A stretch of 64,000 nt of DNA, taken from positions 1,302,001 through 1,366,000 of the forward strand of contig NZ_CP044427.1 of assembly GCF_008843165.1 (NCBI RefSeq). Direction: 5' to 3'. The position numbers and the translations under genes are program-made. This DNA is from Ornithinimicrobium pratense. Lineage in GTDB: Bacteria > Actinomycetota > Actinomycetes > Actinomycetales > Dermatophilaceae. The notes beneath the pieces are model-generated. The model did no database searches. It worked only from the letters and a program-made list of their open reading frames with translations, and was not told the origin of the DNA. How positions within the stretch are numbered: position 1 is the stretch's first letter; each line of letters starts with the position of its first letter. Shown piece after piece: positions 35,059-43,094 of the stretch.

Positions 35059-35802
35059 CTAGGTGGATTGCGCGGGCTGCTTGAGCCGCTTGGCCTTCGA
35101 GCCAGCTGTCGCCAGCCGCCGCCAGCGGGCGACGTCGACCACGCCGCTCCGCTCCAGGTGCCGCAGCAGCGCGGTGATCGCCAGGATGCAGCCCAACATC
35201 TCCAGGCTCTCCTCGATCCACTCCCACACCGGCATCAGCTGCCGCAACGGGTGCTCGATCTCCAAGGTGCGGACCATGACCCCGCTGACCAGCTCCACGC
35301 CCACGGCTCCGGTGCCGTAGACCACCATCGCGATGAGCAGACCAAGGATCAGCGGTCGGGGCAAGGGACGCAGCAGCGGGACCAGCACGGCCAGCGCCGC
35401 CAGCGCGATGGCGACCCCGGGGATGAGCCACTCGTGGGTGATCAGGTCGCCCTGGTCCATCCCGAGCAGGCTCGGCAGGGCCTCGTGGATGGAGATCTTC
35501 TCATCCAGGCTCAGCAGGAAGATCGCGATCGCCAGGGCGGACCAGGCGATCCGCTCCCGCCGGGTGGCCACCGCGATCGCACCCAGCACGGCCAGCCCCG
35601 CCGCCAGCTGCAGCAGACCGACGTTGAACCACGTGGCCACGGACTGCTCCGCGTTCATGTCCAGCCAGCGGGTGTAGTGCACGCCGAACCGGTCCTCGAG
35701 GGAGGTCTGGTCCACATGCAGGAACAGGTGCCCGATCCCGACAACGACGGTGAACCAGGTCAGCCAGAAGGCGACCCGGCGGGTCAGGGGGCTCCAGAAC
35801 AT
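35059..35802 (-). CDS. Multi-pass membrane protein, function unknown
   Basis: 247 residues from ATG 35802. About six membrane segments are visible, with two conserved-looking polar stretches: FLLSLDEKISIHEALPSLLG and PVWEWIEESLEMLGCILAITALL. Acidic and His residues inside these hydrophobic regions (LDEKISIHE, EESLE) could bind metal. Such a pattern occurs in uncharacterised actinobacterial integral membrane proteins. I cannot name the family. It is convergent with the phosphodiesterase gene and divergent from thymidine kinase. Confidence 0.65.
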   Translation of the reverse strand: MFWSPLTRRVAFWLTWFTVVVGIGHLFLHVDQTSLEDRFGVHYTRWLDMNAEQSVATWFNVGLLQLAAGLAVLGAIAVATRRERIAWSALAIAIFLLSLDEKISIHEALPSLLGMDQGDLITHEWLIPGVAIALAALAVLVPLLRPLPRPLILGLLIAMVVYGTGAVGVELVSGVMVRTLEIEHPLRQLMPVWEWIEESLEMLGCILAITALLRHLERSGVVDVARWRRLATAGSKAKRLKQPAQST

Positions 35803-35862
35803 CGGATCAGCCTAGGACGTCCGGGCGCCGGGCCCTCGTCCGGCTCGCCGTAGACTGCCCGA

Positions 35863-36627
35863 GTGGCCGAGCTCGTCTTCTTCACCGGGACCATGGACTG
35901 CGGCAAGTCGACCCTCGCGCTGCAGATGGACCACACCCATGCGGCGCGGGGCAGGCGGGGACTGCTCTTCACCCAGCACGACCGCTCGGGCCAGCCGGTG
36001 GTCTCCTCCCGGCTGGGCCTGCGGCGCCCGGCGCTCGAGGTGACCGACGACGTCGACTTCTGGGAGCTGGTCGTGGAGCAGGTGACCAAGGGCGACCGGG
36101 TGGACTACCTGATCTGCGACGAGGCCCAGTTCTACACCCCCGGCCAGGTCGAGCAGCTGGCCCGGCTGGTGGATGAGATGGGCATCGACGTCTTCGCCTT
36201 CGGCATCAGCGCGGACTTCCGCACCGAGCTCTTCCCCGGCTCGCGCCGCCTCATCGAGCTGGCCGACCGAACCGAGCAGCTCCAGGTCCGGGCGCTGTGC
36301 TGGTGCGGGCGGCCTGCGACCGTCAATGCCCGCGTGGTCGACGGTGTCATGGTCGTGGAGGGGGAGCAGGTGGTCGTCGGAGACGTCAGCGGGGAGACCG
36401 AGGCGGGACCGGCGACGGGGCCAGCACCAGCGAGGGGACCTGGGTCGGTCATGGAGTCGCGATCGGCCTCGGGGTCGACGCCGCCGTCAGCGCCCGCCGT
36501 CGAGTACGAGGTGCTGTGCCGGCGGCACTACATGCGCCGGATGCACTCGGCCGCTGCCCGCGTCGCGGCGCTGTCCCCGGACACCCTGCCCTTCGACCTG
36601 GGCCTCTGCCCCGTCCCGCCCCGCTGA
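35863..36627 (+). CDS. tdk: Thymidine kinase
   Basis: 254 residues from GTG 35863. Type II thymidine kinase: Walker A GTMDCGKST (residues 9-17), the Asp-Glu-Ala-Gln motif LICDEAQFY near 88, and a zinc ribbon formed by CWCG near 147 and CRRH near 222. It phosphorylates thymidine in the salvage pathway. Between the two halves of the zinc site sits an extra stretch of about 37 residues (starting SGETEAGPATG), Pro/Gly/Ser-rich and probably disordered, making the protein longer than the usual 190-220. Third-position GC drops in this insert, so a pair of compensating indels is an alternative explanation. Confidence 0.92.
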   Translation: MAELVFFTGTMDCGKSTLALQMDHTHAARGRRGLLFTQHDRSGQPVVSSRLGLRRPALEVTDDVDFWELVVEQVTKGDRVDYLICDEAQFYTPGQVEQLARLVDEMGIDVFAFGISADFRTELFPGSRRLIELADRTEQLQVRALCWCGRPATVNARVVDGVMVVEGEQVVVGDVSGETEAGPATGPAPARGPGSVMESRSASGSTPPSAPAVEYEVLCRRHYMRRMHSAAARVAALSPDTLPFDLGLCPVPPR

Positions 36628-36652
36628 TCGTGCCGGTGCTTGGCTGGTTCGG

Positions 36653-38004
36653 TCACCGGCGGTCGCGGGCCCCGAACATGATGTCGTCCCAGCTGGGGAC
36701 GCTGGGGCGGCCCTTGCGGCCGCCTGCCTGCCGGGTCGGCGGCTCCGGGTCAGGCGCCGGCTCAGTCGCGGCGGCCTCCGCCTTCTCCCGGGGCTCGTCC
36801 TCGTCCTCGTCCTCGTCGTCCGCGGGCGTGCCTTCGGCCGCGCCGTCGGGCTCGTCGCTCAGGGCTGCCGGCAGGTCCGCGTGCTCGCTCGCGGGGTCCT
36901 CCTCGAGGACCGATACTGCTGCATCGGCTAGTGCTGTATCGGGCAGTTCGTCCTGGCCTGAGTCATCTGCGCCCAGCTCGTCCTCCTCCGACAGCTCGCC
37001 GTCGGCCTCGTCGAGGGCGAAGAACTCGTCGAAGGACACCTCGTCCGGGTAGCGCAGGCGGGCGTAGGAACCCTCCTCGCCCGCGTCCGCCTGGCTCTGC
37101 GACGCGGCCCCGTCCTCGACGGCACCCTCGGCCACCTCCGGCGGGTCCGGCGACTCGGGAGCCGCGCCGCGGGGGTGGGCCGCAGGCGGGTCGCCCATGG
37201 TGTCCGGGTCGTAGGCAAGGTCCTCCAGGGGAAGCACCTCGGGGGCATCGCCTGCTGCCCGGGGACGTGACCGACCGGCTGGCCGGGGTCGCCGACAGCC
37301 TCGTGGGAGGCGCTACGGGAGGGACGGCGGCTGCGGCGCTGGCGACGTTCGCGCATGGTGGCCATCAGGTCCGCCGCCACCTCGTCCTCGGCGTGGCCCG
37401 TGCCGAGCAGCGGGTGGCCGGCCAGGCCGCCGGGCAGCGCCTGCTCGTCCTCGCTGAGCCAACGCGCCTCGTCGTCCAGCGCCTCCAGACCACGCGTCCG
37501 CAGGTCGTAGTGCCAAGCCCCGCGACGCTCACGGCCCCCGGCCGAGAAGATCACCTGCACGGTCCACGGACCGTGGGCGGTGCTGCGGGCGGCCTCCCAG
37601 GCCACTCCGGCAGGGTCGACGTCCCGGCGCTGCAGCCGCTCCTGGACGCGATCGCCCAGCGTGTGCGAGCCGTCCGTCCGTCCCTGGGACCGCACCGCTG
37701 CGCGCTGGGCCAACCCGATGATGTGCTCCCGCTCGGCGAGCACCGGGCCCTCGTAGCGGCGGACCCGGTCGGTGTCCCACCCCGTCACGGACGCGACCTC
37801 CTCGGCGCTCTGCCCGGCCCGGATCATCGACTGCACCGCGCGCAGGCTCACCCTCGGGGCCTCGCGGTCGGACGCGGACTCCGGGCGCGGCCGCAGGGCC
37901 GCGCGCAGACGGTCGTCGACGGGTACGGCATACCGGGTGCCGTCGTCGGTGGCGACCACCAGCCGGCCACCTTCGTCGAGCTCGACGAACTGGAGTTGCT
38001 GCAT
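36653..38004 (-). pseudogene. sepH: Septation protein SepH (DUF3071), frameshifted
   Basis: An FtsZ regulator conserved in Actinomycetes. The first frame from ATG 38004 gives the N-terminal DUF3071 domain (MQQLQFVELDEGGRLVV...) with a helix-turn-helix segment, VRRYEGPVLAEREHIIGLA. The C-terminal part, ending GRKGRPSVPSWDDIMFGARDRR, lies in another frame (36653-37237). The switch must occur between 37250 and a stop in the second frame at 37313. One extra G in the GGGG at 37261-37264 restores a protein of about 450 aa reading ...HVPRAAGDAPEVLPLEDL.... Both parts retain normal codon use, so sequencing error is likely. The long acidic linker is typical of SepH. Confidence 0.85.
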
Positions 38005-38119
38005 GGTCGACCACTCTGCCATCCGGCCCTGGGTGGGACGAGGAGGGCGCGCCGCGCGGGCTAGGCTGGGCAGGCCGCGGATGCCCGTCCCACGCACCGT
38101 CCCGACCCCTGGAGGAGCC

Positions 38120-39382
38120 ATGAGCCAGCCCACCACCGACCCCTTCGAGCCGGACCCGGCCGGCCCCCGCGAGTCGGTCGCCAGCGGGCCTGGCGCCGCC
38201 CCGTCCGACGGCGCCATGGAGCCGGTGCGGGCCGCGGACGACGAGGTCATCGCGGAGCTGGAGGAGTCGCTGCAGGAGAGCGGGCGCAACGACCTCTACC
38301 CCTACCAGGCCATCGTCCTGACCAGCTTCGGTGGCCCCGAGGGCCCCGAGGAGGTGATGCCTTTCCTGCGCCGGGTCACGGCCGGCCGCGGCATCCCCGA
38401 TGAGCGCCTGGCCGATGTCGCCGAGCACTACCTGCACTTCGGCGGCAAGAGCCCCATCAACGACCAGAACCGGGCCCTGGTCGAGAAGTTGCGCGCCGAG
38501 CTGGACCGCCGCGGACTGCCCGTCCCGGTGCTCCTCGGCAACCGCAACTCCGAGCCCTTCCTCACCGACGCCCTGCGGCAGGCGCACGAGGAGGGGATGG
38601 CGCAGGTGCTCTCGATCACCACCAGCGCCTACTCCTGCTACTCCTCCTGCAGGCAGTACCGCGAGGACATCGCCGTCGCGCTGGACACCCTCGTCGGCGA
38701 GGGCCGCACCCTGCACGTGGACAAGGTCCGGCAGTACTGGAACCACCCCGGCTTCTCCCGCGCCAACGCCCGGATCGTCACCGAAGGTGCCCGGCAGGTG
38801 CTCGACGGGGGCGGCAGGCCATACCTCGTCTTCGTGACCCACTCCCTCCCCGTGGCCATGGACGACACCTCCGGCCCGGGGGACGGCGAGGGCAACCTGT
38901 ACTCCCGCCAGCACTACGAGCTGGCCGCCGTGATCGCCGGGGAGGCCTCGGCCACCCTCGGCACCACGCTGGAGTGGGACCTCACCTACTGCTCCCGCTC
39001 CGGGCCGCCGAGCCAGCCCTGGCTGGTCCCGGACGTGAACGACCACCTGCGCGAGCTGTCTGCCCGCGGGGTGGAGCACGTGGTGCTTGCCCCGATCGGG
39101 TTCGTGTCCGACCACATGGAGGTCGTCTTCGACCTGGACACCGAGGCGATGGAGACCGCAGAGGAGCTGGGTATGCAGCTGCTGCGGGTGCCGACCGTCG
39201 GCACCGACAGCGAGTTCGTCATGGGCCTGGTCGACCTGGCCATCGAGCGCGCCGCAGAGGCCCGCAGCGAAGACGTGGAGCAACCGACCTGGCCAGGCTC
39301 CGAGCCGCGTCCCAGCATCTGCGAGCCCGGTTGCTGCCCCAACCTGCGTCAGGCGCGGCCCGCGGCCTGCGGCTCCGACTGA
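38120..39382 (+). CDS. cpfC: Ferrochelatase (coproporphyrin III type)
   Basis: 420 residues from ATG 38120, with GGAGGAG upstream. The ferrochelatase fold shows VLTSFGGPEGPEEVMPFL at the start of the core, the catalytic His in VFVTHSLPV, and a metal-site Glu in a QHYELAAVIAGE helix. Actinobacterial members insert iron into coproporphyrin III in the coproporphyrin-dependent heme pathway. The Cys-rich C-terminus SICEPGCCPN plus upstream cysteines (SCYSSC) fit the [2Fe-2S] cluster reported for this group. An extra 55 N-terminal residues are disordered. Its stop overlaps the inositol monophosphatase start. Confidence 0.92.
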   Translation: MSQPTTDPFEPDPAGPRESVASGPGAAPSDGAMEPVRAADDEVIAELEESLQESGRNDLYPYQAIVLTSFGGPEGPEEVMPFLRRVTAGRGIPDERLADVAEHYLHFGGKSPINDQNRALVEKLRAELDRRGLPVPVLLGNRNSEPFLTDALRQAHEEGMAQVLSITTSAYSCYSSCRQYREDIAVALDTLVGEGRTLHVDKVRQYWNHPGFSRANARIVTEGARQVLDGGGRPYLVFVTHSLPVAMDDTSGPGDGEGNLYSRQHYELAAVIAGEASATLGTTLEWDLTYCSRSGPPSQPWLVPDVNDHLRELSARGVEHVVLAPIGFVSDHMEVVFDLDTEAMETAEELGMQLLRVPTVGTDSEFVMGLVDLAIERAAEARSEDVEQPTWPGSEPRPSICEPGCCPNLRQARPAACGSD

Positions 39383-40242
39383 TGACCCCGCCGGCTCCCG
39401 ACCCGGGCGCCGTCCCCGAGGAGGAACGGGCCGAGCTCGAGGAGCTCGCGGTCCAGCTGGCGCTCGAGGCGGGCGTGCTCATCCGGGACGAACGGCCCAG
39501 GAGCCTGGGCGTGGACCGGGTGAAGTCCAGCGAGCTGGACGTGGTGACCGTCATGGACACCCGCTCCGAGCAGCTGCTGCGTGACCGCATCGCCACGGCC
39601 CGGCCCGACGACGCGATCCTCGGCGAGGAGGAAGGGTTGTCGACCGGCACGTCCGGGTTGTCCTGGGTGCTGGACCCCATCGACGGCACGGTGAACTATC
39701 TCTACAACCTGCCGGCGTATGCCGTGTCGGTCGCCGTCGTGGTCGGCGACCCGATGGTCGCCGGGGCCTGGGCGCCCGTCGCCGGTGCGGTGATCAACCC
39801 CCGGACCGACGAGGTCTTCCACGCCCGGGTCGGCGGTGGGGCGCACCTGCTCACCGTCGAGGACTCCGTGCCGATCCGGGTCGGTCAGGTGGCGGACCTA
39901 GGGGGCGCGTTGCTGGCTACCGGCTTCGCCTACGACCGGCAGGTCCGGCGGGGTCAGGCCGAGACCCTCGCGGCGTTGCTGCCCCACGTGCGCGACATCC
40001 GGCGGATGGGGGCGGCGGCGCTGGACCTCTGCCACGTCGCCGCCGGCCGGGTGGACGGCTACTGGGAGCAGGGCGTGCGGGTCTGGGACGTGGCCGCGGG
40101 GATGCTCGTGGTGACGGAGGCCGGTGGCGTGGTCAGCGGGGCCAGCGTCACGTCCCCTCCCTCCTCGGATCTGACCGTCGCCGCCGGGCCCGCCCTGCAC
40201 CCAGTCCTGCTGGAGGCGCTGGCCGGTTCCGCCCTGGGCTGA
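39382..40242 (+). CDS. Inositol monophosphatase-family phosphatase
   Basis: 286 residues from ATG 39382, which overlaps the ferrochelatase TGA by one base. The metal-dependent phosphatase motifs are present: GEEEGLSTG (Glu), VLDPIDGTVNYLY (the DPIDGT signature) and RVWDVAAGMLVVTEAGG (the WDxAAG motif). It hydrolyses myo-inositol phosphate or related sugar phosphates, which in Actinomycetes can feed inositol for lipid or mycothiol synthesis. Probably co-transcribed with ferrochelatase. Confidence 0.92.
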   Translation: MTPPAPDPGAVPEEERAELEELAVQLALEAGVLIRDERPRSLGVDRVKSSELDVVTVMDTRSEQLLRDRIATARPDDAILGEEEGLSTGTSGLSWVLDPIDGTVNYLYNLPAYAVSVAVVVGDPMVAGAWAPVAGAVINPRTDEVFHARVGGGAHLLTVEDSVPIRVGQVADLGGALLATGFAYDRQVRRGQAETLAALLPHVRDIRRMGAAALDLCHVAAGRVDGYWEQGVRVWDVAAGMLVVTEAGGVVSGASVTSPPSSDLTVAAGPALHPVLLEALAGSALG

Positions 40243-40429
40243 AAGGTGGATCCGCCTCGCGTCACGGGGCGTTGATAGGGAAGAATCCGGGCGCCGACCC
40301 AAGTCAGGGCGGCCATGATCTGCCCGTGCCCGGCCCGCCCTGGCCCGGTCGGGCACAAATCGGGGCCTGTCGGCGTTCAGGCACGACAACGACGGTGTAC
40401 AACCTGCGAGCATCCACTGGAGGGATCAG

Positions 40430-40729
40430 ATGGCGACCGACTACGACGCCCCGCGCAAGACTGACGATGAGCTCAACGAGGACTCGATCGAGGAGCTGAA
40501 GGCACGACGCAACGACAAGGCCTCCGGCAGCGTCGACGTCGACGAGACCGAGCAGGCGGAGGGCTTCGAGCTGCCCGGTGCCGACCTGTCCAACGAGGAG
40601 CTCTCGGTCCACGTCCTGCCCAAGCAGCAGGACGAGTTCACCTGCTCCAAGTGCTTCCTGGTGCACCACCGCAGCCAGCTGGCCAAGGAGGTCGGCGGGC
40701 TACCGGTCTGCACCGAGTGCGCAGCCTGA
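40430..40729 (+). CDS. DUF4193 family zinc-ribbon-like protein
   Basis: 99 residues from ATG 40430, preceded by GGAGGGATCAG. The acidic N-terminal half (DYDAPRKTDDELNEDSIEELKARR) and the C-terminal FTCSKCFLVHHRSQLA...PVCTECAA match DUF4193. The two CxxC pairs should bind zinc, as in RNA-polymerase-associated or translation-linked small proteins, but the family has no defined function. It is common in this conserved block before dut. The 187 bp upstream hold no other gene and must carry its promoter, but I cannot place the -10 or -35 with confidence. Confidence 0.92.
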   Translation: MATDYDAPRKTDDELNEDSIEELKARRNDKASGSVDVDETEQAEGFELPGADLSNEELSVHVLPKQQDEFTCSKCFLVHHRSQLAKEVGGLPVCTECAA

Positions 40730-40781
40730 TCCGGCGGCGGGGGGATCGGGGGCCCGGCTCCTGGGGCTACCCTGGGTGTCC

Positions 40782-41273
40782 GTGAGCATCCCGACGACCC
40801 CGCAGACGCTGTCCGTCGCGCTGCAGCGGTTGGACCCCGACCTCCCGGTGCCGGCCCAGGCCCGCACCGGTGATGCCGGGGTCGACCTGCATGCGCGGCA
40901 GGACGTGCGGCTGGAGCCGGGGGAGCGGGCCCTGGTCCCGACGGGCGTGGCGCTCGCCATCCCTGAGGGGTATGCCGCGTTCGTGCACCCCCGTTCCGGG
41001 CTCGCCGCCCGGCACGGGATCACCGTCGTCAACGCACCCGGCACGGTCGACGCCGGCTACCGGGGCGAGATCCTCGTCAACCTGCTCAACACCGACGTTC
41101 GTGAGGCCGTGCAGCTGGCTCGGGGTGAGCGGATCGCCCAGCTGGTGGTCCAGCCCGTGGTGCGCCCGGTCTTCACCGAGGTCGCCGAGCTGCCCCCCTC
41201 CGAGCGCGGCAGCAGCGGCCATGGTTCGACTGGCTCCACCGGCGCCGCTGCATCCCCTCTGACCCATCCCTGA
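40782..41273 (+). CDS. dut: Deoxyuridine triphosphatase (dUTPase)
   Basis: 163 residues from GTG 40782 (VSIPTTPQT); GTG 40776 is the alternative. All five trimeric dUTPase motifs are recognisable: GDAGVDLHA, HPRSGLAARHGI, NAPGTVDAGYRGEI (with the catalytic Asp), RGERIAQLVV and the C-terminal RGSSGHGSTG P-loop-like arm. It converts dUTP to dUMP, keeping uracil out of DNA and feeding thymidylate synthesis. It is followed by DUF3710 at 22 bp, a conserved actinobacterial order. Confidence 0.95.
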   Translation: MSIPTTPQTLSVALQRLDPDLPVPAQARTGDAGVDLHARQDVRLEPGERALVPTGVALAIPEGYAAFVHPRSGLAARHGITVVNAPGTVDAGYRGEILVNLLNTDVREAVQLARGERIAQLVVQPVVRPVFTEVAELPPSERGSSGHGSTGSTGAAASPLTHP

Positions 41274-41295
41274 CCACCCGAAGGACGACCCGACC

Positions 41296-42288
41296 GTGGC
41301 ACTCTTTGGCCGACGCAAGAAGAAGGACCTCTTCGAGGAGGACCTGCTCTCCCTCGACGGCGAGGGCACCGACGCCCCGCGGCCCGAGCCGGCCGAGGGT
41401 GAGCCCGGCGTCGACCGCGACTGGGTGCGCGCCGAGGACGGGCCCTACGACCACGGCGAGTGGCCCGAGCTGGACGGCCGCCTGGATCTGGGTGCCCTGC
41501 GGGTGCCGATCGCGCGCGGGATGCAGATCCGCCTGGACCTGGAGCAGGGCACAGGCCGGCCGATCGGGGTCACGCTGACCTTCGGTGCCTCGCACGCCCA
41601 GCTGCAGGCCTTCGCCGCGCCGCGGTCGTTCGGGCTCTGGGACGAGCTGCGGCCGGAGATCGCGCGAGGTCTGGTGGACACCGGCGGTGCGGCCGAGGTC
41701 GTGCAGGGCGCCATGGGCAAGGAGCTCAAGGCCCGGATGCCGGGCCGGGCGCCCGACGGCCGGGTGTCGTTCCAGCCCGCCCGCTTCATCGGGGTCGACG
41801 GGCCGCGCTGGTTCCTGCGCGTCGTCGTCAACGGGCCGGCCGCCGGCGACGAGAAGCAGCTGCGCGCCATCCTGTCGGTGCTGCGCCGGACCGTCGTCGT
41901 CCGGGGTGACGAGCCGCGCCCGCCGCGCGAGGTGCTCACCCTGACGCCGCCGAAGGGTTTTGAGGAGGCGATGGCCAAGGAGGCGCAGGCGCGCCAGGCA
42001 CGCCTGCAGCGCGAGCGTGAGGCCGAGGTGGCCAGGGTTGCGGCCAAGACCCAGGTGCTGCGCACCGGGGACGCCACGGGCGTCGCCGGCGTCGGGGTGG
42101 GTCAGGGAGCGGGGCAAGGCGCGGCTCAGGTCGCCCAGGGTGGCCAGGCGGCGCCCGCCGACCAGACGGCCGATCCCGCCTCGGCCCCGCAGGGGCAGCA
42201 GGAGCAGTCTCCGGTGCGGGACCTGCCCACGCCCGAACCCGAGCTCACCGATGCGCCCAAGGCGCCGACCAACCCCGACTTCCAGTGA
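41296..42288 (+). CDS. DUF3710 family protein
   Basis: 330 residues from GTG 41296 (VALFGRRKKKDLFEEDLL), with GAAGGACG upstream. The basic N-terminus and blocks such as LGALRVPIARGMQIRLDLEQGTGRPIGV and WFLRVVVNGPAAGDEKQLRAI are diagnostic of DUF3710. The last 100 residues are a Glu/Ala/Gln-rich, low-complexity tail. Function is unknown. Its end overlaps the DUF3159 start (GTGA), a conserved pair in Actinomycetes. Confidence 0.92.
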   Translation: MALFGRRKKKDLFEEDLLSLDGEGTDAPRPEPAEGEPGVDRDWVRAEDGPYDHGEWPELDGRLDLGALRVPIARGMQIRLDLEQGTGRPIGVTLTFGASHAQLQAFAAPRSFGLWDELRPEIARGLVDTGGAAEVVQGAMGKELKARMPGRAPDGRVSFQPARFIGVDGPRWFLRVVVNGPAAGDEKQLRAILSVLRRTVVVRGDEPRPPREVLTLTPPKGFEEAMAKEAQARQARLQREREAEVARVAAKTQVLRTGDATGVAGVGVGQGAGQGAAQVAQGGQAAPADQTADPASAPQGQQEQSPVRDLPTPEPELTDAPKAPTNPDFQ

Positions 42289-43094
42289 CACAGCAGGGAC
42301 CGGGCGGCGGCGAACGGCCGGTCCCGTCGACGGATGGGGATCCTGGGGTCGACTCCAGCGTTGACGCAGAGGTGAACGCTCAGGCGAGCGCCGAGGTGGA
42401 TGCCGAGGTCACCGTCGAGCAGGTCATCCGCAAGCGCATCAGCGACGCTCTGGGCGGCTGGTACGGCTCGCTCGAGACCGCCCTGCCGACGGTCGCCTTC
42501 GTGATCACCTGGCTGGTGGCCGAGGACGTGCGCACCGCACTGCTCGGGGCCGCCGCGCTGCTCACCGTGCTCGCGATCGTCCGGGGCCTGGTGGGCGGGT
42601 CCTGGCGCTTCCTCGGGTCGGCCGTCTTCGCGACCGCGCTGGCCGCGTTCTTCGCCCTGCGCTCGGGGCAGGCGCAGGACGCCTTCCTGCCGGGCATCAT
42701 CACCAGCGCCGCCTACGGCGTCGCGGCCGTGGTGTCGATCTTGGCCCGCTGGCCCCTGCTGGGCTTCGTGGTCGCGCTGGGGGACCCGAAGTTCGCCGAG
42801 CAGCCCACCGCCTGGCGGCGGGACCGAGGGCTGGTGCGGGTCTGCTCGCGGCTGACCTGGGTGCTCGCGGCCCTCTTCGCGGTGCGGCTGGCCGTCATGC
42901 TCCCGCTCTACCTCGGGGGCGAGGTCGCCTGGCTCGGTGTCGGCAGGGTGGTGCTGGGCTGGCCCGCCTACCTGCTCGCGGTCGTCGTGATGGGCTGGCT
43001 TCTTGCCATCGGCCGCACCCCACAGACCGATGGCGGCGAGGACGACGTGACCGAGCGGATGGAGCAGGCGCATCAGGAGGGGACCGAGCCGTGA
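42285..43094 (+). CDS. DUF3159 family membrane protein
   Basis: 269 residues from GTG 42285. A 45-residue disordered acidic leader precedes the DUF3159 core, which begins SDALGGWYGSLETALPTVAFVITWL and has six membrane segments. The conserved WRRDRGLVRVCSRLTWVLAALFAVR lies in a loop plus helix near residue 185. Function is unknown. It overlaps both neighbours by 4 bp (GTGA), so DUF3710, DUF3159 and the RNA methyltransferase form one translationally coupled unit. Confidence 0.92.
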   Translation: MTQQGPGGGERPVPSTDGDPGVDSSVDAEVNAQASAEVDAEVTVEQVIRKRISDALGGWYGSLETALPTVAFVITWLVAEDVRTALLGAAALLTVLAIVRGLVGGSWRFLGSAVFATALAAFFALRSGQAQDAFLPGIITSAAYGVAAVVSILARWPLLGFVVALGDPKFAEQPTAWRRDRGLVRVCSRLTWVLAALFAVRLAVMLPLYLGGEVAWLGVGRVVLGWPAYLLAVVVMGWLLAIGRTPQTDGGEDDVTERMEQAHQEGTEP

